From Telmatactis stephensoni (lineage: Eukaryota > Cnidaria > Anthozoa > Actiniaria > Isophelliidae): a stretch of 64,000 nt of DNA. The notes beneath the pieces are model-generated. The model saw only the letters and a program-made list of their open reading frames with translations. It had not been told where the DNA came from and did no database searches. The translations under genes and the position numbers were made by a program. Every line of letters starts with the position of its first letter. The stretch's first letter is position 1. Below, one piece after another: positions 12,439-23,420 of the stretch. The DNA lies in contig JALIZF010001265.1 of the NCBI GenBank assembly GCA_029948255.1, positions 124,001 to 188,000 of the forward strand. The letters are read 5' to 3'.

Positions 12439-15400
12439 TTATACATCGGGATCAAATTGGTTCTGATTCAAATCGTTGAGGGCTAGTTTCTTGTCTTTCT
12501 GTTGTTGTTGTGGAAAAACCTCTAGTATTGGTAGATTATTCGTTTCCCTTAAAGTCAGACACAGCAGTGCGGATATAAAGGCGTTTACTCCCATAATTCC
12601 ATAGGGAAGGAGAGGATGGACACGGAACTGTGGACGAAGAAAAATATAAAGATGCAAATAAAGAAGAAACAGTAAAAGTGAGGGAACTAAAAGAGTGGAG
12701 GAAAACCGAGCCAGGAATTGAACCCAGGCAAGCGGCTAGAGGTACAAAAATCCTTTTGACCTCGAGTTCTGTTAAATGACTGATAGTATCTCACAGCAAA
12801 CAAGCAAGTTCAGCCAAACGTCCACACACAAGCAAACTTCAATTCCAGATTTTTCTGTTTGTGCATCTTAAGATATACACATTGAGTAAAATTGAATAAA
12901 CCCAAAATATGTCAACACTAGAGCGATAACACTTAAACCGTGAAATAACTTAGTAACTAAATAGAGACAAATAGTAGCAAAACCCTTTGTTTTCTATTGT
13001 TTCATTAGTACTATTTGTACTTTTTAGTTAGTACTTGTTTCACGGTTTTAGTGCTATCGCTCTAAGTCCAAGATATCCTCATAAACTAAATGTCAAGTTT
13101 GCAAGGTGCTCTTCGAAGCATTTTCATCTTACCTGTCGGCGGGTAAGGGATTCGACGAGTAAAAGGAGTCCTTTTACTATAAAAGGATTTTATCGGATTT
13201 TTATTTTGTAAATTGGGAAATCACTACTCTATTCAGTGTATTACATAATAAGATCAGTGTGCACTCTACTCAAAACCTCACATCCATTTTTTATGAACAA
13301 TAAAAAATATTGTGACTTACCACGTAGCTAACGTATGCGGAAGCAATTCCACCAATAAAAGTAAAAACGCCTGATGATCCTTGGGCAGCATTTCTAAAAT
13401 TTTCCAAAGGAAAAAAAGGTATTGGCTTTTGGCATCCCACTGCTTTTCCTCTTTTGGTCCCATTCCCTAGGCCCGTCTAGAAAAAAAGTAGCGAGCGATT
13501 GCGGTAAGAAAAAGAATTAAAGTTAAGTTACCTTACGACTGTAGGATAGAGTTCTGCAGTCATCAAAATAATACCATTGAAAGATGTCGTAATGAAAAAC
13601 TTGGCTAATACCATCGACATCAAGATCTTTCCAACCAGAAAGCCTGAAAAATAATCGCGGAAGAACAGCCATGATCATTATTAAACTCCTTTATATATTT
13701 GAAAAAATTAAAGGCTGTTGAAGTAGAAATGCATTACGCTATACTTTAAGCTATTTTTATACAACTACAACGGAATAACGTTTTTTGCAAATTTCTAGAC
13801 AAGATCTTGAACTGCTGTTGAGATATTTCACATCAAAGTAAAAATAACGTTTATACTGACTTTGGCATGGCCGGACAGTCAGTCTTGCCGAATTCAAGCA
13901 AATTATGAATAAATACTTCTGGACTTTCTTCTGTCTCTTCATTGAACTGACGTCACATGCATACATTAATTTTGCATGTTTCCAACGGGCTTCCGAAAAT
14001 TCATTTGGACACAAAGGTCTCAAAGTTCAAAGTTAGGAAAAAGAATGGCACAGTTAGTGCGCGGCCTTCGGTACAAGAGGTCCAGAGTTCGATCCCCGTA
14101 TCTCGCGATCACATACTAGCTTGTTTCAACTTCTTTCCTTTCGATCTGTGATTAAAGCTTTAAATACCCTTAGAAAATGATCACACTCACTCGCCCAATC
14201 AGCGCTTAGTATTTTGGTGCTTTATATTCCATAGAGTAACTAAAGGTGTCAAGTGGCGAGGGCTTTGAAGCACAGGGAAATTGTGGGGTAAAGAAAACAT
14301 CTACGGCTAGTGAGCTTTTATAACTAATTAGTATTCTTTATATAAAGCATACTAATGAAGTCTTTTGAATTCTTTTGTTTAAAGAGTTCATTAGTATGCT
14401 TTATATAAAGAATACTGATTAGTTATAGAAACGCACTGACGGTACTGTTTCCTTTAAACAACAATTTTCCTACGTTTCAAAATCCCATGCCACTATTTGA
14501 CATCTTTAGTTACTTTACGGAACACAGAGCTTCAAAATACCAAGCGCTGATAATCATTTTGCAATTTTTCTGTGTTCCATGACCAACTTAAATACTTGTA
14601 AATAACATTTTAATATCGATATACGTACATGCATCAAATTTGTCGGAGCAAATTCTGAAAATCTTCGCTATGAAATTAACTGGCAAGTACTAAGCATACT
14701 TTTTTCTTTTACTATAAGATGAATTATAACAAACTCAAACTTACTGTGAGAAATTTTAGATACTCGAAACCTCCAACTTGCATGTGTTTTCAGGCTTGTG
14801 ATAGCACGTAAAATAGGCACTTTTTTGCTGTCGTTATCTATAGCTCTTCGCTCTAGTAGATTAGATTTAGTATCCATCTCATATACAATTTCTATCCCTA
14901 AAAAAGCCTGTGGAGTTCTGTAGCCAAAGCGGCCTCCAGCCGGCCGGTCTGATGTGCATGACATAAATGAGCCTCTTCAATTGGAAAACGCAAAAAATGT
15001 ATCGGACAAAAGAAAGCCGGCAGTACAAAACAAATAAGCCTTTAGACAATTTAACAATAAAAGCGGGTATTAAAAATCGCTCGTGAGTGTGATCATATTC
15101 TAAGACAGTTAAAGAATGAACACGAGTGTCCCATGGGATATAGAGTCCCTCGCATTAGATAAAAGGCCACGAGGGCTGCGCCTTACGGAGCACTGATGGA
15201 TAGAGAGGAGTAAAATGAGCGCACCGTCGACCTCAAGTTTGTCAGTTACTCAAATTACTGTCACGAGTTATCGACGTAAATATTGTGAAGCAATTTCCTT
15301 TATATTTACAGCGACATATTGCTACGGAGCATAGAGAGAAGCAATCAGTTTTGCATTTGTTTTGTAACCACACACTGACAATAAATACACAAAATTCACT

Positions 15401-18400
15401 TCATCTTCTGGGTGGTCCCGTGGATATACCCATGGCTTTCCAAGCGAAAGGTCCGGAGTTCGACTCCCGGCCCGGCGGTGACATTTCTTTTTCATTTTTT
15501 TATTATTTTTTGACAGATATTTTATTCTTTTATAGCTAATGATTACTTTTTTCTCCAAAGAAATGATTGATTTATTGATTTAGATTTTTGTCTTCAAATG
15601 AAAACTCGTTATTTTACTAAAATGTATTGTTTGGGCTTCCTTTGGTCATTTCGGTCAATCCACGAGTTACTTCGCCATTGGCGGGTTGATTAGACATGTA
15701 ATTTCTCACATTTTTTAGTCAAAGTAATACAGTGTACAGTCTTGCATTTGTCCTGTAAAATCATATACCTGTACTCCCATCGTCATAAAGTGTCAGAACC
15801 ACGGATCCTAACGAGGATAGAGCAGCCATGATTTCACAAATTATCACGGACTTTTTACGACCAAATCTGAAATAGATTTCGTAAGTAATCAGTACCCTGA
15901 ACAAACTATTTTGCATAGACGTTTAATGAAAGAAGTGACTGAAAGTCCTGGAATGGATTACAGTAAAGACTGATTATTATTATTTATTATTTATAAGATG
16001 ATTTTAAAAAACTGCTAGAATGGATACCTGTTATGACAATAGATACAAAAACACACACTGGCAACTTCTGCTACTCCTGCAATAAACCAATTGAAGTAGG
16101 AACTTCCTCCCACATTTGGCGCGATAAGATGCAATGCATTGTACACCAGTGAGTTCACAAACCTATACAAAATACAATGTGAACTTTACTGCAAAAGGTT
16201 CGAATGAAAGTAATCATGCATTTTCCACTAAGATCAACCAATGGTGATAAAGTTTTTGATTTTCGACTATCTTGGTGTTTCAGGGCACCCTAAAGTAGCC
16301 AAGCTGAACAAATACCAAATAACTTCAGTGGAATCCTGTGACACCAAGAAAGATCCGGTCAGGACCGATTGTACAATGAAAGAACACTCATGATGGTTTA
16401 TCAAACGTTACACGGTGCAATTTTTCCTGTACCTCATCCCGCAATGGCGTTGGCAAACAAGCTGCAAGGACCGCCGGTTTAGTCCTGCGTCGCGCAAAAC
16501 CATTACTAGAAAACGCATTGCCGAGTAACGTTCTTCGGCGTTGCGAGTGTATTATCGGTACCCGTGTTTGGCATCTTGTTTTATAACACCATTGCGACAC
16601 AAGTTGAAGAAAAACGAGTGATCATCAGTTTTAGATTGCGTAATTTGTTGTTTTTCAGTATTACATACCAAGTATACCACACTACCAACGTAGTAACTGC
16701 ATATCCAGAACTGAACAACAGTCTGAAGTCACCCGATGCTATTTCCTTCTCCTCCTCAAAGGTCGGCAGTTGGATGTCGTCTTCAAGAACTTTCTTGTTT
16801 ATCTTTGCGATAGATTTTAGTGTTTGCAATGCCTGTTTGGTTCGTTTATTCACGATCAGCCACCGAAGAGATTCTGGGAACAGACTGTTTAAAGCAGAGG
16901 TACAAACAAGTGAGAATTCTAGATAATAAAACTACGGCAACACTAATAGGGATAAATTTGAAAACGCAAGATGTTTATATAAATAACGATGATGACGATG
17001 ATGATCATGCTTCTGACAATCTCGATATGATTGACAAACATCATTCAACATTGTTGGCCCAACTACGTCGCGCTCGTTTGAACACCTCGTTGGAGGATGT
17101 TGGACGTGCGCATGACGTACTTCTTGTGTCTTCGTATTGAAACCTTGGAGATTTGACTGTGACTGTTTTGAATTTGTCATTTTGCATCAATACGAGATTA
17201 CTTCGCTACTGAAAACATCTCATGATAAAGGAAAATATTTGTTCGCGAATAGAAGATTTATGTTTTCTCATTGTTCATTTGTATTTAGAATCCACGTGAG
17301 TGGCGCATAGAAATATTTAGTATTGCTACAAGCAATGTGAGACTGGTTTTCGGAAATAGCAATTGCATGACCCTCTCTAGGGCTATACAGCACGTGAGCA
17401 GCCACACGGCGCCACTCATTCCAACCTTGACTTCGCACAGGCTGACAGCTTTGGAATTTTTTAGTTTATGTTGGATGTTTTAATAAAGCGGCTTTGGGCC
17501 CGCTTGGCCCATAGCTATAACACTCCAAACCTGGGTGTGTTCTTTTGAATTTTGATGGCATAGCAATGGGAAAACATAAATAGACCATATTCGTATTCTC
17601 AGTATTAAATTAGAAGTATAGCTTGCGATGGAAGCTCATGAGAGAGAATCTTTTCTAATGAAAACATTTTTTTTATTACGAAAAATAATATTAAAATAAT
17701 ATTCCCCCGTATGAGCTTCTTTTGCATGCTAGTTCTAGTCCAATACTGAGAATACAAATATGGTCTAGTGTATTTTAAAAATACTAGATTATCGAAAAAG
17801 CCCCAATCGGTCTGCTCTCGTTCTTTTCGTGACTCGGTCCAAGCTCAACACTTTCGTCCACAACCAGATCATGACCATCGTTGCACTTGATCTGTTTAAA
17901 AAAATGTCCAACCACTTTTACCGCTGTATCTTGATTGTCCTCTTGAATTTGACGACTGTTGAACACTTGTATCCAACGACACTAGTGAAAAACGTCTGCG
18001 CATGCGTGCATATTACGATGTTTTCTTAAGAAATGTTTGAGTTTTAGCCTGAAATGAAATGCTCGTGTTCTCGGTGTATACATAAAATTTCTCTTGTATA
18101 CTTTTGTGAGACAAAGATATTGTATTTATGAAGACATTATATGAATACTGGCCCTAAGTTTCAAGAAAAAAAACCCTTAAGTTTTGACATTTTGTGAAAA
18201 CCATTGTTGAAGGCAAGCGTAAAATCGAAATTTGCATAATTTACAAAAGCACGAAGACTTGACTACGAGCATGCGCAGACGTTTTTCACTAGTGTCGTAT
18301 CCAACATCATCCTACATTGCTGGGCCAACATAGTGAACGGAAGTTGCGCGCACCTTGTGAATTAAACGGGACCTGAACCGATGTCAAACAACAGGGCCTT

Positions 18401-21400
18401 TTTGAGAAGGCCCTGGGAACGAGGTTGAAAAGATATCAGACCTAGTATTTCGCCATGCATGCAATCCTTCGACACAGGAAGCCCAAATAAAAAGGAGGAA
18501 AGGTGAAGGGTTTAGCATCTGAATTAGCCAAGGGGCCATGCGGGTAATGCCTGGTAAATTATTAAAAAGAAAATAATATTCTATATTACCAATATGCTGC
18601 AAAAATAGGAACTCCACTTAGCGATACAATCAAAGTCAAAGTCCTCCATTCTCGTACAAGATAGCCAATCCCAGCAATTATCATGAACCCAAATGCGTAC
18701 GAAAACCATATGCCATTGCCCATAGCTGAACGATACTTGATCCCGACATACTCGACCATAAGAACTAAGCCAATCCATAGAACTCCAGCTACAACAACAA
18801 TAACAACAAAATAAATACTGAAACAAAACAAGGACAAGGACAAGGACAAGCAAAGCAAAGCAGAATAAAATGAAATAGAGTCATCAGTAGTTATTGATTC
18901 CGCAAGATTCAAGATTCAAGATTCAAGATTCAAGATTCAAGATTCAAGATTCAAGATTCAAGATTCAAGATTCAAGATTCAAGATTCAAGATTCATTCGT
19001 TTTTCTGTGAATTTGGAAATTGAAAAAAGCTTCCAAATTCATTTTTTGACGATTTTCATCCTAGAAAAACAGGTTTTGATGCTAATTTTCTATTTTCATT
19101 TTTTTGAAAATTGAAAAATGAAAAACAAAACTTGAAATCTGAAATCCTTTTTCATTTTCAATATTTTGAGAATTGAAAAAGGGAAATGGTATAATTTATT
19201 CATGACAGGGGTGGGGTAGGTTTATATCTATACCTGTGGGGGGAGGGGGAATGTCGATATCGCTGAGACTTAGTAAATACTTTTATAACTCCAAACACAG
19301 TGATTGTTGTTCCGAACGAAGAATGAGTTCGATTTATTACCAACAGTGGCATGTTAATACATGGAGATGTTAATACATAGCTAAAGAATGTTCATCAGAT
19401 AGAACTTGTCGCATTGCGGTCCATTGTAAAGGCTGAGAAAATCTCCATCTCTGTGTGTTACTCGTTACATTCGTTACTGTTCGCCATTTTGACTGACTGA
19501 TGTTCAAACATTCTCTCATTTCAAATGATCTGAACCAGTGTGACAATGAAAATTGTTTGTATAAATACTTTATCTTGTTTGTATGCTTTTGCCGACTCTC
19601 CAGAAAGGCTGGCATGAGCATTTGATTGTGATTTATCTTCCTCAATATTATTCTTGCATTTCACCATCTTACCGAAAGACAAGCTTTATCGCTAGTGACC
19701 TCCTCCTCCTCCCACAGGCATTCGCTGAAACCTTCCCCGCCCCCTCTCAGGAATGATTTACACCCATTTCCTTTTTCGATTTTCAAAATATTGAAGATTG
19801 AAAAGGATTTCAATTTTCGATTTTCATTTTTCATTTTTCAATTTTCAAGAAAATGAAATTCGAAAACTGGCGTCAAGAATTGTTTTTCTTGATTTAAAAT
19901 CGTCAAAAATGAATTTGGAAGCTTTTTTCATTTTCCAAATACACAGAAAAACGAATGGCCCTAAGGTACACGCATTTGTTACGAGTTACCGAAACTAAAT
20001 AAGGTTTCTTTACCTCTACCTTTACAAGAGACGCTAGAAATGATGAAGAAGGTTAAAAAGTCACTTACATAATCCGACTCCTGTGAAAAACAGTGGAATG
20101 GCAGCCATCAGGAAGCTTTGAGAAAAACTCATCAACAGGAGGAGACTGCATACCATCAATCCAGATCCAAATAGGATTTTCTTTCTTCCAAATTTATCGG
20201 AAAGAATACCACAAAAAAATGAACCCACTAAGCCTCCTAGTGATGCGATGTTTAAAAAGATCTGGGGGTAGGAGGACTTCTCACAAACTAAATCAAACTG
20301 AAAGGAGATTTAGAATTAGATCAAGGCTAAGTTATTATACATGCATCATTGATATGAAAACAGGTTTTGATATTGACCATACGGAAATGCGCATGCGCGT
20401 ATTTTATGTCCACCCAAAGTCTCTACGATCTTATGGTTACTCTTCTTGCTAAAATGTTGTTGGGTATTTTCAATTATATAATGGTCATACCTTTTAGGGG
20501 GTTGAAATCAACATGGCTTTAATATATAGCTCTTTTAATTTATGCGTATCTTTTAGGGTAATTTAGCTTGAATCGCGCACGATTGACTGATAATCCTTTT
20601 GCCACCACGTATTTACAGCACCTTAAGGGATTATCCAGCATTTTATTGGAAGCCTGTATAGGTGTTAAATAGAGATGGCATTTTTCATGAGCAAATTTTG
20701 TCTCTATACATTTATGGTCGACCAAACCTGAGTAACAAGAGAAGTAAACTCATCCACAAACTTCCAGTCCTGTCGAGGAATTCCACATCTGTAGTCGTAG
20801 TTCTGTTCACCAGGACCTACCGACCCTGTAATGTTACAGACTGTATTGTTATTGACACATTCCCATCTTGGCTCTGCTACGAGAAAAATTACGATGGCCT
20901 CTTGGAGGGCAGCCCAGCACAACATGGCATAGGTTGAACATATCAACAGCAGGACTTGGAAAAGACCAAAGTCTCCAATCTTTTTGAAGAGGTTTTCAGT
21001 TGTGATGTCTTTTGAGTCAGCAGTTCCATGAGGGATGTGGGTATCTGAAAATAGGACACTTTAATTAAAGGAGAACTTGGATCAATATCAATGAAAATTG
21101 AAGATGACTTGAAACTCAGTGAGACCTATGTATATGGCACAAGTAATCACCATGAAGCAACATTTTCTTCACACCCAGAAGAGACGGATAAAATTGTCAA
21201 GGTTTTTAGCATCTATTGTGAGTAAATGACGTCATTATGACGTCGATTACTCAACCCTATCTATTGTTCTTTTAGGTTTTCAACCAAAATTTCAATAAAA
21301 TAAAATAAAATAAAATAAAATAAAATAAAATAAAATAAAATAAAATAAAATAAAATAAAATAAAATAAAATAAAATAAAATAAAATAAAATAAAATAAAA

Positions 21401-23420
21401 TAAAATAAAATAAAATAAAATAAAATAAAATAAAATAAAATAAAATAAAATAAGAAATAAAAAATATTATTGCTGGGAGCGAAGCGAGCAGCAACACTAT
21501 TCTTGGTGTGGGATTCCTGTGCGATTTATGACGTCACCTTAATATTGATCCACGAACTCGATTTTTATGTACGGTGGTATGTTCATGGCGAACCTTGACG
21601 TCACAGGGATGAATTGGGATTCCTGTGCAATTCCATTCGAGAGGTTTTATGTTTCTCGAAGTATACATGAGGGTTACAAAATGCTAAGTGTATTTTTTCG
21701 AGAGGGAATGTTCTGTTACGGGTCATATTGCATATTACTGTTCGAGTCGAAGCTTGTCTACGAATCAATTCAAGCCAAGATAATAAGTATGAAGTGAGGT
21801 CGCGCTGAGAATCTCTGCAATATATTTGGTTACCCTATGAAAGAAAATTTTATACTTTGTATGTGATGGAATTGTATTTGTCATTCGTTTAATCTAAAGC
21901 GTCAAATACAGTAGACAATGCGGTATCTTTGACCGTGATACAACGTACAACTAGCTTTTTAAAATCAGTTAGTTTTATAATCATTGCCAACTAACGCTAG
22001 CCGTTTGTGATTGTTTGAAAAATTGCTTTTACTCAAAGTGCTAAATATTTTGAACTGTGACAGTGTGTCCGACACTGATCCTGGAGAATCATGTTTTGTA
22101 GTTCAACATTGAAGGTCAACTAGCAGTGTTCGTCACACAACGCACAAGAGATAGACAAGAAACATTTCATATATCAGAGAAAGCGGTGTACTTTCGTGAG
22201 TTTTAGCACAGGCAGCCCAAGCTCTTATTCTGTGGTATTGTATTACAACGAACGATTGTTTTCTGAACTGAACATTAACGGTCATATTTTACATCCTTAA
22301 AATATTGTACTTATGTGAATATAACTGACTTAACTCGATAACATGTTGTGTCATATATTACTTGGCCGAGTTTGCAGTCATTTGGGTGAGTTTTCACTGA
22401 GTTATCCTTGTTTTGCTCCCCCCACTATAAAGAATCCCAAGGCTGCACACCAGTAGCGACACCGGCCTCCACTCATCTCTCCATAAATCCGAGAAAAATA
22501 AAACCACGGCCCAAATTTCCCGACAGAGGCAAAGAAGAAATGCCAATGCTTCGTTCCATTACGCTCAAAGGGCCATTGCTGCCAAAACGTCCACGCTAGA
22601 TCGAAAATTCTTCCATAATCAAACCACTTTCGATTTTCTCTCAACGCTCGGGACCGACGCCATAGACACCGCCAAGCGCGAATTGTATGACGGTTAGGTT
22701 TTGTCACTAGGGGATCCCAGTTAATCAGGGATTTGTGTGCCGAAAGTGGACGCTGCCTACCCCGATTAAGAGTGACAAAACCTAACAGCTGTTTTCTGCT
22801 CGCAGCACTTCACTTTCTATTAGAAATGGCTAGTATAACAAATATAAATATGAATAAATAACGCATATTCTGAAGTAATTCGAGTCACGTCTTACTGACT
22901 AAACACACAGAGAAGGTAAAAGGACTAGAATAGTCTCGTCACGTACAACAAGGCACCGGACGAAACATGCTACTCGGAGTGCAGTTATGCGGTCAAATCT
23001 ACAATGGAGTCATTTTACTGTAGTAAGATATTGATAGAAGCCGAGAAGATGCATCAGGTTGTTTTAGGCTCGCAGCATTTCACTCTGTTAGAAACGGCTA
23101 GTTTAACTTATTATTTATTTGTTTCCAGCGACTTACTCAGTTGCTAGGGCTGCAAAAAACATGACAGGACAGGACGTGCTTCTACAGCCGTACATGACAC
23201 TGCTGAACAACTCCACAAAACTTTCAGCTTTGCCTGCCGAAGCGTGCACTTATGTGCAATATGTTAATTAGTCCAATTTCGTCTTCGTTCTCTTCCCATT
23301 GATGCAACAACCATTCTGCAGTCGAGGGTATCTAGTTTCCAAAAGATCTAGTATTGAAGAAGACATAAATAAAAAAGAACTGTTTATTTAATTGTCAGTA
23401 CCTTCAGTATTAGCTGCCAT
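12439..23420 (-). CDS. SLC22-family organic ion transporter, gene B (10 coding exons, 528 aa)
   Basis: This is the recent tandem duplicate of gene A, with the same exon lengths and phases. Coding exons: 23402-23420, 20728-21044, 20069-20297, 18590-18788, 16669-16884, 16028-16162, 15769-15866, 13532-13643, 13321-13393, 12439-12627. Every exon is open and every junction is GT-AG. It has the same family marks as A: three loop cysteines, GILSDKFGRK, FPESLRWL and ELYPTVVR. Phe454 again replaces the charged TM11 residue. Differences from A cluster in TM3/TM4 (for example FFCG for ISCG and GSGLMVCSLLLLMSF in B) and in the TM1 region. Its introns have grown independently: intron 7 has a 1.7-kb block with SINE and TIR elements, intron 4 two MITEs, and intron 3 a foldback element and a heptamer satellite. 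Substrate unknown. Confidence 0.92.
12921..13062. mobile_element. 142-bp mariner-like MITE with verified TA insertion site
   Basis: The termini are GAGCGATAACAC... and ...GTGCTATCGCTC, flanked by TA. Gene A intron 9 shows the unoccupied site (caacacTAagtcc at about 2331-2343), whereas gene B reads caacacTA[element]TAagtcc. So the insertion came after the A/B duplication, or was lost precisely from A. Confidence 0.85.
14044..14169 (+). mobile_element. tRNA-derived SINE, copy 1 (interrupted)
   Basis: The tRNA-like head GGCACAGTTAGTGCG...GAGTTCGATCCCC gives box A/box B-like promoters. It is followed by a body shared with 55608-55745 on the minus strand (TTTCAACTTCTTTCCTTTC and TTAAATACCCTTA). 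The body ends where the TIR element starting at about 14170 begins. A matching tail (ACGGAGCACTGATGGATAG) reappears at about 15184-15203. Confidence 0.65.
14170..15105. mobile_element. Non-autonomous DNA element with nested palindromes
   Basis: Terminal inverted repeats of about 25 bp contain ATGATCACACTCAC and its complement. Inside is a second inverted pair at about 14199-14255 and 14502-14556. Within that, a near-perfect palindrome (14320-14424) is built on ATTAGTATTCTTTATATAAAG. It lies in intron 7 of gene B and is absent from gene A. No transposase. Confidence 0.55.
15406..15480 (+). tRNA. tRNA-Gly(UCC)-like sequence, probably a pseudogene or SINE head
   Basis: GGCTTTCCAAGC resembles the anticodon arm of tRNA-Gly(UCC), and GGAGTTCGACTCCCGG forms a T-arm with a consensus box B. 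The D-arm region (GGTGGTCCCGTGG) is box A-like. Only about five acceptor-stem pairs form (CTGGG/CCCGG). It is likely degenerate, within intron 7 of gene B. Confidence 0.35.
17583..17765. mobile_element. MITE with TA duplication, GACCATATT termini
   Basis: The left arm GACCATATTCGTATTCTCAG is repeated inverted at the right end, flanked by TA (17581-17582, 17766-17767). The arms extend imperfectly to about 60 bp. It lies in intron 4 of gene B and is absent from gene A. Confidence 0.7.
17978..18296. mobile_element. Mutator-like MITE (GACACTAGT family), copy 1, 9-bp target duplication
   Basis: The termini are GACACTAGTGAAAAACGTCT and its inverse, flanked by a perfect 9-bp direct repeat, gtatccaac (17969-17977 and 18297-18305). 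It is 319 bp with no coding capacity. The second family member is at 28976-29589. It lies in intron 4 of gene B. Confidence 0.75.
18904..18993. repeat. (AAGATTC)n heptamer satellite
   Basis: About thirteen perfect tandem copies of the 7-mer run directly into the left end of the foldback element at 18994. It lies in intron 3 of gene B. Confidence 0.95.
18994..19957. mobile_element. Foldback-type element, 964 bp
   Basis: The outer arms CATTCGTTTTTCTGTG.../...CACAGAAAAACGAATG continue for about 100 bp (CTTCCAAATTCATTTTTGACG in both arms). A-rich/T-rich internal inverted segments are also present. No coding sequence. It lies in intron 3 of gene B. Confidence 0.65.
21295..21452. repeat. (TAAAA)n microsatellite
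   Basis: About 31 tandem TAAAA units lie in intron 1 of gene B, just left of the dispersed repeat at 21473. Confidence 0.97.
21473..22833 (+). repeat. Dispersed repeat (GCTGGGAGCGAAGCGAGCAG family), copy 1
   Basis: It is nearly identical to 36179-37081 over its left 740 bp and its right end (TTTCTGCTCGCAGCACTTCA...AAATGGCTAG). About 570 bp at 22213-22785 is specific to this copy, including a small TIR element (22694-22785). It lies in intron 1 of gene B. Open frames beginning MYGGMFMANLDV occur in both copies but diverge after about 35 residues. No known protein was recognised. Confidence 0.75.
22694..22785. mobile_element. Small inverted-repeat element (TTAGGTTTTGTCACT ends)
   Basis: The TTAGGTTTTGTCACT left end is matched inverted at the right end (AGTGACAAAACCTAA). 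It is 92 bp, within the copy-specific part of the dispersed repeat. Confidence 0.6.
23402..23420 (-). CDS. Gene B coding micro-exon 1 (MAANTE)
   Basis: It matches the micro-exon of A and copy 0 exactly, with donor GAAG|GTACTG. Just downstream in the intron, B carries a small insertion of about 27 bp, itself an inverted pair (AAATAAA...TTTATTT), absent from A and copy 0. Confidence 0.75.

Noticed and set aside
21567..21797. MYGGMFMANLDV frame, also at 36276-36524
   Set aside because: The two copies diverge by frameshift after about 35 residues, so coding is not conserved.
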